Of a stretch of 64,000 nt of DNA, positions 1 through 8,875 are shown piece by piece (the stretch's first letter is position 1; every line of letters starts with the position of its first letter). The position numbers and the translations under genes were made by a program. The stretch comes from Sphingobacterium thalpophilum (GTDB lineage Bacteria > Bacteroidota > Bacteroidia > Sphingobacteriales > Sphingobacteriaceae). Location: contig NZ_CP151087.1 of assembly GCF_038396785.1 (NCBI RefSeq), forward strand, positions 1,054,001 through 1,118,000, given 5' to 3'. The notes beneath the pieces are model-generated. The model was not told the origin of the DNA and ran no database searches. It saw only the letters and a list, made by a program, of their open reading frames with translations.

Positions 1-2044
1 TCGGATTGCTATTGCGCAGCACCATCAAAGTACGTAATGGGCTTACCTGACCATCGGCACTTACATAATCGAAAAACTTGGATGAGGCGCCACGTACAGA
101 CTGCGCGGTAAATGCGTCAAAGCCCAATGAGTTGCCACTCACCCCGAAACCTGCACGCAGCTTTAAGTCATCAAAAATTCCGGTTTCACGGATGAATGAT
201 TCCTCCGAAAGGCGCCACGCCGCAGACACCGAAGGGAATGTTGCCCAACGATTGTTGCTTCCGAAAGCCGAGGAACCGTCGCGTCTTACCGTTGCCTGTA
301 GGAGATACTTGTTATTGTAGGCATAATTCACACGGCCATAAACAGATATCATACGCAAAGTGGAAAGATAATAGTTCCCAAAGCCCAACAAATCAACTAC
401 ATTGGCCATACCCGGATTATAATAACTCAAATCGTCACTGTAATAATCGGAAGTCGTCAATTGAAAGCCATCGTTATTGTTGTTCTCCTCCCATGAATAA
501 CCTGCCAGTGCAGCTACCTTATGTTTTCCGGCGAATGTCTTTTCATAACTCAGGTTCATTTCCATCACTTTCCGTTCATCTTCTACCGCGGCACGGATAG
601 ATTTGCCATTCTGACCACGTGCTGCCATCGAAAACATCGAGTAGTACTGTGCATTGTTAAACTGCCTGTTTTGCAGCGAAAGATCAATAGTATAGGTTAA
701 CCCGGGCAAGATCTCATAGCCCAGTTTTGCATGCGCCTGGAGCACCTTAGTTTTAGAAAAATTTGTATTCTCTTCAATTAAGGAAAGTGGATTGGCATAT
801 TGCGAACGATCGGGTTTTTCAAACCAGGCACCATCGGTATTTCGTAATGGCGATACAGGTAGGTAATAATACATCGCATCATACACGCTGAGTCCCTGAT
901 CCAAAGCGAGCACATCATTCTGCTTGGTGATACTTGCGTTGATATTGAAAGAAGCCGTCAGCCGGTCATTCAGCGCCTTGGTCTGCAAAAACGCTCGAGC
1001 AATCTGCCGCCCCATATCAGTCCCTTTGATAACCCCATTGTTTTTGATGGTATTGAGACTGATGCTATACTGTGTTTTTTCTGCTCCTCCAAGAATGGAT
1101 ATATTATGGTTGTTTGATATCCCTGTCCGCTCCACAGCTCTTTGCCAATCGGTATCTGCTCCCAAGTCGTCCGTTGGTTCCATCGAAAATCCATTATCAT
1201 TGACATAAGACCGGTATTGCGCCGCATTCATCATCTCATAGTGCTTAGCCACTTTGTCGATCGCCAGATAGCCGTTGTAATTGATATTGGTCTGCCCTGA
1301 TTTCCCACGCTTCGTTGTAACGATAATAACGCCATTGGCCGCTTTTGAACCATAAATTGCGGTCGCTGAGGCATCACGAAGCACGTCAATTGAGGCAATA
1401 TCATCGGGCGCTACCAAAGCCAGCGATGCGCCCGGAACCCCATCGATCACATAGTAGGGTTCCATCGCTTCTCCACTACGTAACGTTGACGCTCCCCGGA
1501 GACTAACCGAAGGCGTCGCATTGGGATTACTGTTGTTGCTCGAAATCGTCAGGCCGGCAACTTTCCCCTGCAGCATCTGTGCTGGCGAAGTAAATACGCC
1601 GACGTTCGCATCTTCCGCTTTGATGGTGCTGATGGAGCTCGTCAGATCCTTTCTGGATACACGGCCATAACCAATGACGACCTCATCCAGTTTAACCGCA
1701 CTCTGCTGAAGTTTCACACTCAACGACAAAGGCTTTCTTGCTTCAATAACATAACCCGATAATGTATCGGACTGAAATCCTACAGCCGAAAACACAAATC
1801 GATAGCCTGCATGTTCTACTAAATTCTGAAAATGGAATAGCCCCTGGCTATTCGTACTGGTGGTCACACTTGGACCTCCATTGACCTGAATAGCCTTAAC
1901 ACTGACTCCAGGGAGAAACTCGCCCTTTTCATTTTGTACAGCTCCTTTCACTTGTTGCTGCTGCGCATGTACATGGGTAAGTCCAGCGGAAAGCAACGCA
2001 AAAATAAGCAGGTTCTTTTTTTGTGGATTTTTCTTGTTGAGCAT
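1..2044 (-). CDS. SusC/RagA-family TonB-dependent outer membrane receptor, 3' end cut by window
   Basis: About 681 codons are visible; the C-terminal barrel runs off the left edge. The start is the ATG at 2044, followed by a short basic N-terminus, a hydrophobic stretch and AQQQQ, which fits a signal peptide. A carboxypeptidase-regulatory-like domain follows (KGAVQNEKGEFLPGVSV). Then come the SusC plug signatures KLDEVVIGYGR, DASATAIYGSKAANGVI and VTTKRGKSGQ. The family forms the outer membrane pore that works with a SusD lipoprotein and TonB to import oligomers. The ATG lies 5 bases after the FecR stop, and an ECF sigma gene lies upstream, the usual order for a sigma/anti-sigma-controlled receptor. 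The expected susD should lie to the left of the window. Substrate unknown. Confidence 0.93.
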   Translation of the reverse strand, partial: MLNKKNPQKKNLLIFALLSAGLTHVHAQQQQVKGAVQNEKGEFLPGVSVKAIQVNGGPSVTTSTNSQGLFHFQNLVEHAGYRFVFSAVGFQSDTLSGYVIEARKPLSLSVKLQQSAVKLDEVVIGYGRVSRKDLTSSISTIKAEDANVGVFTSPAQMLQGKVAGLTISSNNSNPNATPSVSLRGASTLRSGEAMEPYYVIDGVPGASLALVAPDDIASIDVLRDASATAIYGSKAANGVIIVTTKRGKSGQTNINYNGYLAIDKVAKHYEMMNAAQYRSYVNDNGFSMEPTDDLGADTDWQRAVERTGISNNHNISILGGAEKTQYSISLNTIKNNGVIKGTDMGRQIARAFLQTKALNDRLTASFNINASITKQNDVLALDQGLSVYDAMYYYLPVSPLRNTDGAWFEKPDRSQYANPLSLIEENTNFSKTKVLQAHAKLGYEILPGLTYTIDLSLQNRQFNNAQYYSMFSMAARGQNGKSIRAAVEDERKVMEMNLSYEKTFAGKHKVAALAGYSWEENNNNDGFQLTTSDYYSDDLSYYNPGMANVVDLLGFGNYYLSTLRMISVYGRVNYAYNNKYLLQATVRRDGSSAFGSNNRWATFPSVSAAWRLSEESFIRETGIFDDLKLRAGFGVSGNSLGFDAFTAQSVRGASSKFFDYVSADGQVSPLRTLMVLRNSNP

Positions 2045-2049
2045 ATCTG

Positions 2050-3108
2050 TTAGTTGTTTAGATGTTCAGTAATTGTATTTTCCTGTTTGTATAGCGTATA
2101 ACTTCCATCCGCATTGGCGACAAAGCGCAATTCATTGATCAGGCAGATTGTTGTCAAGATATCCTTCAATGAATCGTGATGTACATCAATCTCACCTGTA
2201 TAATGGATAGTGGCAATACCCTTGTCACCCAAATGGATCTGTTTTTTAAATGCAGTTTCTAACGCCTTTAGCACAGCAGGCATTGGTGTATTTTTCAGAT
2301 TTAACAAATTCGGGGCAGACAGATCAGGCATGTTCAATGGCTGTTTTTTATTGACGGCTTCAATTCTTGTCGCACCCCGTGAATCAACTGTCAGCTTTTG
2401 GCCCGGGTCAGCTAAAAAAATCTGTTTGAAACCGTTTGTAAGCGAGGATACAAGCACTTTACCTGTATGTAATGCCACAGTCACAGCCTGACGCTTTAAT
2501 TTGGTATTAATGGTAAAGGATGTACCAAGCGCCGTTGTTTTAGTCCCGCTGGCAAACACCGAAAATGGGCGTTTCGGATCCGATGCGACATCAAAGTAGG
2601 CTTTACCGTTAAGTTCAATATCACGGGCATTGGCAACAAAATTTTTCACATAGCGAATATGGCTTTGTGCGAACAACCGCACATGCGATCCATCGGGTAG
2701 ATCCAGCGTTATACTATAGGGATTTTTATTTTCTATTGAAGTCCAGACTGTATCTTGATGCGCTATAACTGGTTTAGCAACGGACCGCTGAGCATCTGGC
2801 TGTACAACTGAATCTTTTGTCCACCAGGTAGCAAAATGGAAGGAAAAGAAAAAGAGAACTGCAGCTGCGGCACTGTATCGCAGTAGCTTTACCAACCGAT
2901 ACCGATGTAATGCCTTTCGATCCTGCGCTTTTTCCTGATTTTGAATGGCAGTCTGTATAAACGTTTTCATCGTTTCAGTAGGCACAGGCTCCTCCATTGC
3001 TGTGCTATCAAATTTCTCCCAATCTTCGTCCTTGAAAAGTTCGTTCACGAGGAAGGGCATTTTCCAGATCTTCTTTTTGATCTGATGCTGCTTTTTATCA
3101 TGCTTCAT
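2050..3108 (-). CDS. FecR-family anti-sigma factor (DUF4974 C-terminus)
   Basis: This is a single-pass inner membrane regulator that in this family holds an ECF sigma factor until a TonB-dependent receptor signals. An open frame begins at 3153, but the ATG at 3108 (MKHDKKQHQ) gives the more natural N-terminus, so 352 residues are called. The cytoplasmic N-terminal part is followed by a membrane segment near residues 90-105 (YSAAAAVLFFFSFHFATWW). The periplasmic FecR domain shows DLPDGSHVRLFAQSHIRY and GKAYFDVASDPKRPFSV. The C-terminus (NTPMPAVLKALETAFKK) matches the DUF4974/secretin-like domain of Bacteroidota FecR proteins. It sits between the ECF sigma gene and the SusC gene on the same strand. 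Confidence 0.9.
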   Translation of the reverse strand: MKHDKKQHQIKKKIWKMPFLVNELFKDEDWEKFDSTAMEEPVPTETMKTFIQTAIQNQEKAQDRKALHRYRLVKLLRYSAAAAVLFFFSFHFATWWTKDSVVQPDAQRSVAKPVIAHQDTVWTSIENKNPYSITLDLPDGSHVRLFAQSHIRYVKNFVANARDIELNGKAYFDVASDPKRPFSVFASGTKTTALGTSFTINTKLKRQAVTVALHTGKVLVSSLTNGFKQIFLADPGQKLTVDSRGATRIEAVNKKQPLNMPDLSAPNLLNLKNTPMPAVLKALETAFKKQIHLGDKGIATIHYTGEIDVHHDSLKDILTTICLINELRFVANADGSYTLYKQENTITEHLNN

Positions 3109-3191
3109 ACTCCTATTACGCAGGCCAGCACGACATCCCTTAGTTCTTAACAATTATTTAATAAAGGGCGCCGATACTTAACATAAAGGAC

Positions 3192-3716
3192 TTATAGCAT
3201 AATGGAATAGAGATGTTGTTTGAGTTGAAGAAGTGCTTTACTGATATGCTGTTCCACGGTTTTTGTGGAAATTGAAAACTGAGCGGCAATCTCTTTATGG
3301 GAAAGACATTCTTTACGGCTCAGTTCAAAGACCTTCCGACGCATCGTCGGCATATTCTGGATATCTTTTTCCATCATACGCAAAAGGTCTTTATTTTCAA
3401 TTGCCCGGATCAGACTATCGGTAAAAGGTGTCACTGCTGTCTGCCCTTCATATTTGAAACGTGTAGCCTCCTTGCGCAGCAGATCGATCATGACTTGCCG
3501 CGCCATACCGAAAAGCTGCAACAGAATACTGAGCTGCTCGTCGAGCTTCTCCCTTTGGTTCCAGAGTTTGATAAAGGTCAGCTGCGTCACCTCCTCTGCA
3601 ATATAATCCGATTGCGTACGCTTGAGTACAAAACCGTAAATCTGTCGATGGTACTTTTCGTATACGAGATTGAAACTTTTCTGATTGGAAGATTTGATAG
3701 GCTGAATGTGTTCCAT
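3192..3716 (-). CDS. ECF-type RNA polymerase sigma-70 factor
   Basis: At 174 residues this is the usual length for a Bacteroidota ECF sigma factor. Region 2 is visible as FNLVYEKYHRQIYGFVLKRT and EEVTQLTFIKLWNQRE. Region 4 carries the helix-turn-helix LSHKEIAAQFSISTKTVEQH near residues 135-155. It should direct transcription of the downstream fecR and susC genes, and be held by the FecR protein. The downstream FecR start is 83 bases away. Upstream, 3717-3987 is an AT-rich intergenic region shared with the divergent gene at 3988. The regulatory pairing is inferred from gene order. Confidence 0.92.
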   Translation of the reverse strand: MEHIQPIKSSNQKSFNLVYEKYHRQIYGFVLKRTQSDYIAEEVTQLTFIKLWNQREKLDEQLSILLQLFGMARQVMIDLLRKEATRFKYEGQTAVTPFTDSLIRAIENKDLLRMMEKDIQNMPTMRRKVFELSRKECLSHKEIAAQFSISTKTVEQHISKALLQLKQHLYSIML

Positions 3717-3987
3717 TGCGCTGTCAAAAATAAAAGCACAAAGTTTCCTCAGTATTAAGTTAAGATCAATATTAAATTAAACAAATTGAATATATTACCT
3801 TTTCAATTAGCAGAATTCATTTCTAATTGTACAAATTTTATTATAAAACAAGCAGAAATCTCCCTATAATTGCAGTCGGGAATATTTCATTTCATAGTGA
3901 AATCCCCAATCAGACATGACCATAACCGGTAAAACGTTACGTTGTCAGCAACATGTCTTATCAATAATTATATGAAATAACGATACG

Positions 3988-5130
3988 ATGAAAAGGAATA
4001 TCTTTTTTATTTTAATATGCTTTGTGTTACTGGCTAACCTGGCCATCTGCCAAGAAAAAGACGTCGATTTTAGCAAAGCCTACATTGCCCAAAACGACGG
4101 CAAGACAACTGTTGAAATCAATGAAGCACAGGAACTCATCTATATTATCTTTGCGATAACTGACTTTGGTAAGGAAAATCCAAACATGACCAAGCAGAAT
4201 ACGGCGTATTTTGAAGAGGTCAAAGCGCATTTTACCCCATTTTCCAATCTGCCTATCGTAAAGAAATTTGACCAGCAACTGCGAGCGAATCTAACCAACT
4301 ATTTCCTCTTAGCAGCCAATGTATATGGCTTTAAGTTCAAAAACGACCAATTAGTACCTACAAACATCTATATTTTTCCAGCGAGAGGAGTTGGAAATTA
4401 TCAAGTGAAATCAAATCCTATCCCTGCTTATAAAAACGACCTGGAAGAATTCGCCAGAAAGAGCGGATACCGGGCATTCTACAAAGATCATCAAGGCTAT
4501 TACGACAGCCTTCGTACAGCATATCAGGAGTATGCTTCCATTGCCGAGCAAAAAGAATGGTTAGAAAAGAAGTTCGATTATACAATCAATAGCTATCGTG
4601 TATTGACTTCCCCCCTGATTGCCGGAATGAATGCTACCCACACCTTCAAGTACAAAGGTTTCAAAGAAATTTTGCTTTTTTTACCCACCCTCCGCGAAGA
4701 CGAATCCTGGAGCCCCAAATTCAAAAAAGCATTCAATACACGCATTATTTTTACGGAGATAGACCACAACTACGTAGGTCCATTGAGCGAAAAAAACAAA
4801 AAACAGATTTATACCATATTCAATAATAGAGACTTATGGGTAGATATAGAAAACAAAAGTACAGTTCATTATCCAAGTCCGGTAAAAGTATTTGATGAGT
4901 ATTTAACCTGGGGACTTTTCATCTTATATTGTTACGATAAGTTTGGAGATGATCATGATCTTTTTGGCCAGATTGTTGAAAACGTCAACGATATGATGGT
5001 CAATAAAAAAGGATTTCCCAAAGCAGATGAATTTAACGCCGAATTGTTCCGCCTGTATAAAGACAATAACCCGAAAGATATTCAGAGCTTATACAAGCCA
5101 CTGCTGGACTGGTGTGAGAAAGAAAATTAG
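3988..5130 (+). CDS. Secreted protein of unknown function, DUF4932-like
   Basis: This 380-residue protein starts with a clear signal peptide (MKRNIFFILICFVLLANLAICQ) and is probably periplasmic or surface exposed. The body is rich in Lys, Asn and Tyr with no further membrane segment. The stretch RIIFTEIDHNYVGP near residue 255 resembles the place where some Bacteroidota secreted proteins of the DUF4932 type carry a putative metallopeptidase-like HExxH helix. Here the helix is not canonical, so activity cannot be claimed. The gene is flanked by the divergent ECF sigma gene and the KAS III-like gene, and appears monocistronic. The DUF assignment is from memory and is only moderately secure. Confidence 0.7.
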   Translation: MKRNIFFILICFVLLANLAICQEKDVDFSKAYIAQNDGKTTVEINEAQELIYIIFAITDFGKENPNMTKQNTAYFEEVKAHFTPFSNLPIVKKFDQQLRANLTNYFLLAANVYGFKFKNDQLVPTNIYIFPARGVGNYQVKSNPIPAYKNDLEEFARKSGYRAFYKDHQGYYDSLRTAYQEYASIAEQKEWLEKKFDYTINSYRVLTSPLIAGMNATHTFKYKGFKEILLFLPTLREDESWSPKFKKAFNTRIIFTEIDHNYVGPLSEKNKKQIYTIFNNRDLWVDIENKSTVHYPSPVKVFDEYLTWGLFILYCYDKFGDDHDLFGQIVENVNDMMVNKKGFPKADEFNAELFRLYKDNNPKDIQSLYKPLLDWCEKEN

Positions 5131-5277
5131 CGTCATCCCGATAATATTTAGTAAATTAAGGCTGAGAAGGAAATAAGCCGCTAGAAATGTGAATGTATAC
5201 GACCATAAGGAATCAGCATAGCATAAGGGGATGATCGTCGAAATATATTTAAACACAATACGTACGGAGAAACAATT

Positions 5278-6333
5278 ATGAACATTAGATTTATCGGTTC
5301 TGGCAGTTATATTCCACCCCACAAAATAGCCAATGCAGACTTCGCCAACCATCTTTTTTTGGATGAAAATGGGCTGCCGTTCAAGGAGCCGGCTTCTGTC
5401 ATTGAAAAATTTAAGGCAATCACCGGCATTGAGGAACGCCGCTACGCCGATCCTGACCAAGTGGCTTCAGACCTTGCTTTCCTAGCTGGTCAACGTGCCA
5501 TTGAAGACGCCGGTATAGCTGCTGAAACATTGGACTATATTATTGTTGCACATAATTATGGCGATGTGCAATCTGGCAAAATCCAATCGGATACTGTACC
5601 CAGTTTAGCAAGCAGGGTGAAGAAAAAGCTCGGGATCAGCAATCCAAAATGTGTGGCTTATGATCTACTATTTGGCTGTCCTGGTTGGAACGAAGGCGTA
5701 TTGCATGCCAACGCTTTCATAAAATCAGGTATGGCAAAGCGCTGTATGGTCATTGGCGCAGAGACGCTTTCCCGTGTTATAGATCCTTTTGACAGAGATT
5801 CGATGATCTATGCGGACGGCGCTGGCGCCGTAATCATCGAAGCCACTACGACAGAGCAAGGGCTCCTATCACATGAAAGTGCAACTTATGCGCTTGAGGA
5901 AGCGAACTACCTCAATTTTGGGAGCTCTTATCAACAAGAGCACAACCCCGATATACGGTATATTAAAATGAAAGGACGTAAAATCTATGAGTTTGCACTC
6001 AGCAAAGTCCCTTTAGCCATGCAGGCTTGCCTCCAAAAAGCGGATATCGATATCACGGCAATCAAAAAAATACTGATCCACCAGGCTAACGAGAAGATGG
6101 ACGAAGCCATTCTGATGAGATTCTATGCACTATACGATACAGTACCCCCGCCCGATATTATGCCAATGACCATCCATACATTAGGAAATAGCAGTGTGGC
6201 AACCATTCCTACGCTCTATGATCTCATTGCCCGTGGTCAGTTAGACAATCAATCCCTGCAAGAAGGCGATGTCATCCTATTTGCATCTGTTGGCGCAGGT
6301 ATGAATATCAATGCTTTTACTTATCGGGTTTAA
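5278..6333 (+). CDS. 3-oxoacyl-ACP synthase III (KAS III / FabH-like)
   Basis: This 351-residue thiolase-fold enzyme has the full KAS III triad by count: Cys134 in FGCPGW, His268 in IHQANEKMDE and Asn304 in GNSSVATIP. The family condenses an acyl-CoA starter with malonyl-ACP; some relatives make secondary products or transfer acyl groups. The glycine-rich C-terminus (FASVGAGMNINAF) is also typical. The gene stands alone, with no fabD/fabG/acp neighbours, so it could be a housekeeping FabH paralogue or a specialised enzyme. Many Bacteroidota carry a second KAS III of this kind. The ATG at 5278 is the only good start. Confidence 0.9.
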   Translation: MNIRFIGSGSYIPPHKIANADFANHLFLDENGLPFKEPASVIEKFKAITGIEERRYADPDQVASDLAFLAGQRAIEDAGIAAETLDYIIVAHNYGDVQSGKIQSDTVPSLASRVKKKLGISNPKCVAYDLLFGCPGWNEGVLHANAFIKSGMAKRCMVIGAETLSRVIDPFDRDSMIYADGAGAVIIEATTTEQGLLSHESATYALEEANYLNFGSSYQQEHNPDIRYIKMKGRKIYEFALSKVPLAMQACLQKADIDITAIKKILIHQANEKMDEAILMRFYALYDTVPPPDIMPMTIHTLGNSSVATIPTLYDLIARGQLDNQSLQEGDVILFASVGAGMNINAFTYRV

Positions 6334-6407
6334 TGTAATTTTGCGACTACATCGTGTAGCTATTATGCTAACACAGAGCCTGCATAGGATTTATTTCATA
6401 AAAAATA

Positions 6408-6424
6408 ACAAAACACTGTATATA
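6408..6424. repeat. 17-bp repeat ACAAAACACTGTATATA, copy 1
   Basis: This 17-bp sequence is identical to 7761-7777. Here it lies in the leader region upstream of the cold-shock gene, 16 bases before a TAnnTTTG box. It might be an operator-like site. No function is known to me. Confidence 0.45.
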
Positions 6425-6439
6425 TCAATATTTTATACT

Positions 6440-6447
6440 TAAATTTG
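6440..6447 (+). promoter_or_regulatory. Bacteroidota -7 box (TAAATTTG) for cspA copy 1
   Basis: TAAATTTG fits the Bacteroidota -7 consensus TAnnTTTG. No good TTTG -33 element lies about 19 bases upstream, so the call is tentative. Transcription from here would give a leader of roughly 230 bases before the cspA ATG, in keeping with the long cold-responsive leaders of this family. The rest of 6334-6686 holds no gene. Confidence 0.4.
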
Positions 6448-6686
6448 TATTATAATCGGCTCCGCCTTTGCTTATCTGAAATCGTCAAGTTATACTTAAC
6501 ACTCAGTTTTCGCATTTTCAGAAGCTTTTTTGTTAGCAAAACGGAGGTAAAGACCTTTTTCGACTTGAGTCAATCCAAGATCATTAAAATCAGATCCTAT
6601 TTCTTGCAAAAAATCGATTAACTATTGTTCATATTCATTTATAACAATAGTGCAGTACAGATTACTTTAATATAATTTATAAAACA

Positions 6687-6878
6687 ATGCAAGAAGGAAC
6701 TATTAAATTCTTCAACCAAACAAAAGGTTTTGGTTTTATCACGCCTGCTGGTGGTGGAGACGACATTTTCGTACACGTATCTGGTTTAATCAACGAAGTA
6801 CGCGAAAATGACAGTGTAACATTTGATGTAGAAAACGGTAAAAAAGGCGTTAATGCTGTTAACGTACGTATCGCATAA
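6687..6878 (+). CDS. cspA: Cold-shock domain protein, copy 1
   Basis: This 63-residue single cold-shock domain has both RNA-binding motifs: RNP1 as KGFGFITP and RNP2 as DIFVHVSGL. Such proteins bind single-stranded RNA or DNA and act as RNA chaperones in the cytoplasm. A near-identical paralogue lies at 56442-56633. Both genes have long AT-rich leaders and the same downstream layout: an AU-rich hairpin, then a strong terminator. That parallel suggests they were duplicated with their regulatory context or are held under the same selection. Confidence 0.95.
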   Translation: MQEGTIKFFNQTKGFGFITPAGGGDDIFVHVSGLINEVRENDSVTFDVENGKKGVNAVNVRIA

Positions 6879-6891
6879 TTAAGTAAACACA

Positions 6892-6918
6892 CAAGAAGAT
6901 AATTTATTTATCTTCTTG
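6892..6918 (+). other. AU-rich hairpin after cspA copy 1
   Basis: An 11-bp perfect inverted repeat (CAAGAAGATAA at 6892-6902 and its complement at 6908-6918) lies 14 bases after the cspA stop. A GC-richer terminator follows directly. The hairpin may protect the mRNA 3' end. Confidence 0.6.
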
Positions 6919-6920
6919 CG

Positions 6921-6953
6921 AAGTGTAACGGGCAACCGTTACACTTTTTTTTT
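6921..6953 (+). terminator. Rho-independent terminator of cspA copy 1
   Basis: An 11-bp perfect stem (AAGTGTAACGG, 6921-6931, with its complement at 6936-6946) closes on a GCAA tetraloop. A run of nine Ts ends the element at 6953. It also separates cspA from the convergent tlpA-like gene. Confidence 0.9.
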
Positions 6954-7019
6954 ATCTATTCCATACCCAAGTACGGCAAAAAATCGGACGATTGATCGGT
7001 CTGACATATGGAAGACTTT

Positions 7020-7613
7020 TTACAATCCAGCCAACATCACTTCTTCCTGTCGCAGAAAGTATGGACTGCTATCTTTGAATCTCCCGCGCTTCCTGGAATA
7101 CTTTCTGATGATATCAGCAACAACATCATCGGTGAGCTCATGCCCCTCTAACGTCGGAAAACCCTCCCATCGTACAATGCCGTCCGGATCTACTAAAATA
7201 CAGTGGGGGATTCCCTGTACTTCGAGCTGTTTCTTCAACTTCGCTTTCGTATCGATCGCTGAGAAATAATCTATTTTAATCTCCTTCGCCTTTTTAATGA
7301 CCTCTGCTTTTTCATCCGAAAGGCCAATGATCACGAGTTTATCACCATACTTCTTATGCCATTCATTGAGTTCAGGAATTACTTTCCGGCAGGGACCACA
7401 CCAAGTAGCCCAAAAATCAATAAGGATAAACTTACCCTTTGTATCAGGCGCATCTGTAAGCCACTGCTCGACCTCAAGTTTTGGCGCCTTTTGATTCAAA
7501 ATTGATTTTGCCCACAATTTCTTATTGTTGTTGCTTTCCTGCGTATGACCGATTACATGGATCAGGCAAAGCGCAAATAATAAGAAAGCTTTTAGGATAA
7601 ATTTTACATTCAT
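7020..7613 (-). CDS. TlpA-like thioredoxin-fold thiol:disulfide oxidoreductase, exported
   Basis: This 197-residue protein begins with a signal peptide (MNVKFILKAFLLFALCLIHVIG). A thioredoxin fold follows, with the active site WCGPC (Cys72 and Cys75) preceded by LIDFWAT, and a cis-proline region IPHCILVDPDG. Periplasmic TlpA/ResA-type proteins reduce disulfides in exported proteins or haem-maturation partners. Its first gene neighbour is the convergent cspA, so no operon partner is evident. The region 7614-7830 upstream carries no other gene. Confidence 0.9.
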   Translation of the reverse strand: MNVKFILKAFLLFALCLIHVIGHTQESNNNKKLWAKSILNQKAPKLEVEQWLTDAPDTKGKFILIDFWATWCGPCRKVIPELNEWHKKYGDKLVIIGLSDEKAEVIKKAKEIKIDYFSAIDTKAKLKKQLEVQGIPHCILVDPDGIVRWEGFPTLEGHELTDDVVADIIRKYSRKRGRFKDSSPYFLRQEEVMLAGL

Positions 7614-7760
7614 AAAACAGCTTGTTTAGTTCCCCTAACTTATGGATTTTTTTCCACAATCATTTCATCCTTTCATCCCACACATCGTCTTTTCATAGAC
7701 ACCATTGCGGCCTTTATAAGGCAAAATAACACCTATACTTTTAATCCATATAAAATATAC

Positions 7761-7777
7761 AAAACACTGTATATAAA
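7761..7777. repeat. 17-bp repeat ACAAAACACTGTATATA, copy 2, with dyad symmetry
   Basis: This is an exact copy of 6408-6424. Extended by two bases on the left, this copy reads TATACA-N6-TGTATA, a 6+6 dyad typical of a dimeric repressor site. It lies about 150 bases upstream of the tlpA-like start on the minus strand. Confidence 0.4.
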
Positions 7778-7830
7778 TAATTAGCATATTTATTAAAAAC
7801 AAAAAAACTCCAACTTATTTGCTGTATGGC

Positions 7831-8073
7831 TCATGATTTTCCGAATGGAGCCAGGCCGACATCTGTATAAAATAACAGCGCACCATCGACATTTCCACGG
7901 CAAAAACCAGATCCTAATCCATCCTCACAAAAGCTAAATTGAGGCGTTCAGCACACAAAAACGACGAAGTGAGCCGGCCCTTTATCCCATTCTTCAAGAT
8001 AATGCACAAGTTGACCGCATTCTCCTGTAGCAAAGTGTAGGATAGCCCTATTTACAAACACTGCTTTCGGAAA
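7831..8073 (-). pseudogene. Coding-like relic, unidentified, interrupted by a stop
   Basis: Read on the minus strand, 8073-7951 translates as protein-like sequence that includes HFATGECGQLVHYLEEW and GPAHFVVFVC. A TGA at 7948-7950 follows, and the frame then continues with FCRGNVDGALLFYTDVG to a stop at 7831-7833. There is no start codon at the left end and a stop sits just upstream at 8074-8076. The amino acid composition looks like a real protein rather than noise. I do not recognise the family. It is probably a decayed gene, possibly from the same event as the relic at 8217-8432. Confidence 0.35.
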
Positions 8074-8216
8074 TCAAGACACTTCTTTAAAGCCTATTGA
8101 GTACCTATGTATACGGCTGACAAACTGGCACAATATCAAAAATAAAAAATAATAAATCTATATTAATAAGACATTTGACCTAGTTAATATAAATAGATAG
8201 TTACACATTGTTCTCT

Positions 8217-8432
8217 TTATAACACATCAACTTTACCCACCGGATACCATCCATCTGTAGTACGCCGTGCGATGGCAAGATGAACTTTTGCCTGACCTGT
8301 GTTAAAGTTTCCTTTTTCGGCATCATAGCTTGGTAGGCATTTTATTGCGTCAGGAGCCCAGCTTACCCCGGCCAAAGTGCCTTTCCTAAGTTTATACTTG
8401 CCGTACGCCCCGATTTTTTTCTTCTTATCGAT
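8217..8432 (-). pseudogene. Coding-like relic, unidentified C-terminal fragment
   Basis: A 71-codon open frame without an ATG lies on the minus strand, bounded by TAA at 8433-8435 and its own stop at 8217-8219. It reads YGKYKLRKGTLAGVSWAPD and later AKVHLAIARRTTDGWYPVG. The tryptophan and glycine pattern is protein-like. The missing start suggests a truncated gene. I cannot assign a family. The remaining parts of 7614-8875 show nothing else beyond repeats and a terminator. Confidence 0.35.
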
Positions 8433-8548
8433 TTATTTCTTCTTATTTAGTATTTAGCGATAGAAAAAGCAACATCGAAACCGATATTGCCATCAGAAGT
8501 ATCAACCTGGGATATTGTCTACATACGAAAGGGGGAATTACATACAAA

Positions 8549-8571
8549 AGGCCAAGAAATTATCTTGGCCT
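8549..8571 (-). terminator. Terminator downstream of the 8876-10303 flavoprotein gene
   Basis: A 9-bp perfect stem (AGGCCAAGA 8549-8557 and its complement 8563-8571) has a 5-base loop. Read on the minus strand it is followed by TTTT. It lies about 300 bases past the flavoprotein stop; 8572-8875 carries only out-of-frame shadows of that gene. Confidence 0.65.
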
Positions 8572-8875
8572 AATGCAACATATTATTTGGGGTGTTTTCG
8601 TAGCCCTATATTGCAAAAATACTGCCGAAATTAGAAACTCACAGCCATTAGCTTATTTTTTCTAAAGACTTTATGCTGCGGAAAAATAAAAAAACGGCTA
8701 AAATCACTTATTCCGTGGCAACTGGGCAAGTACAGCTTGCAATTCAGCAGAATTTGTAGCTCCCTGGAATAACAGACTGTCCTTTGTCCTAAAATCCAAG
8801 TAGGTATTCTCTTCCAACCTGTAGCCACAAGGGCCACAAACAGAGGCAGATAAGGAAATGCTTATTCGGCGTGGT

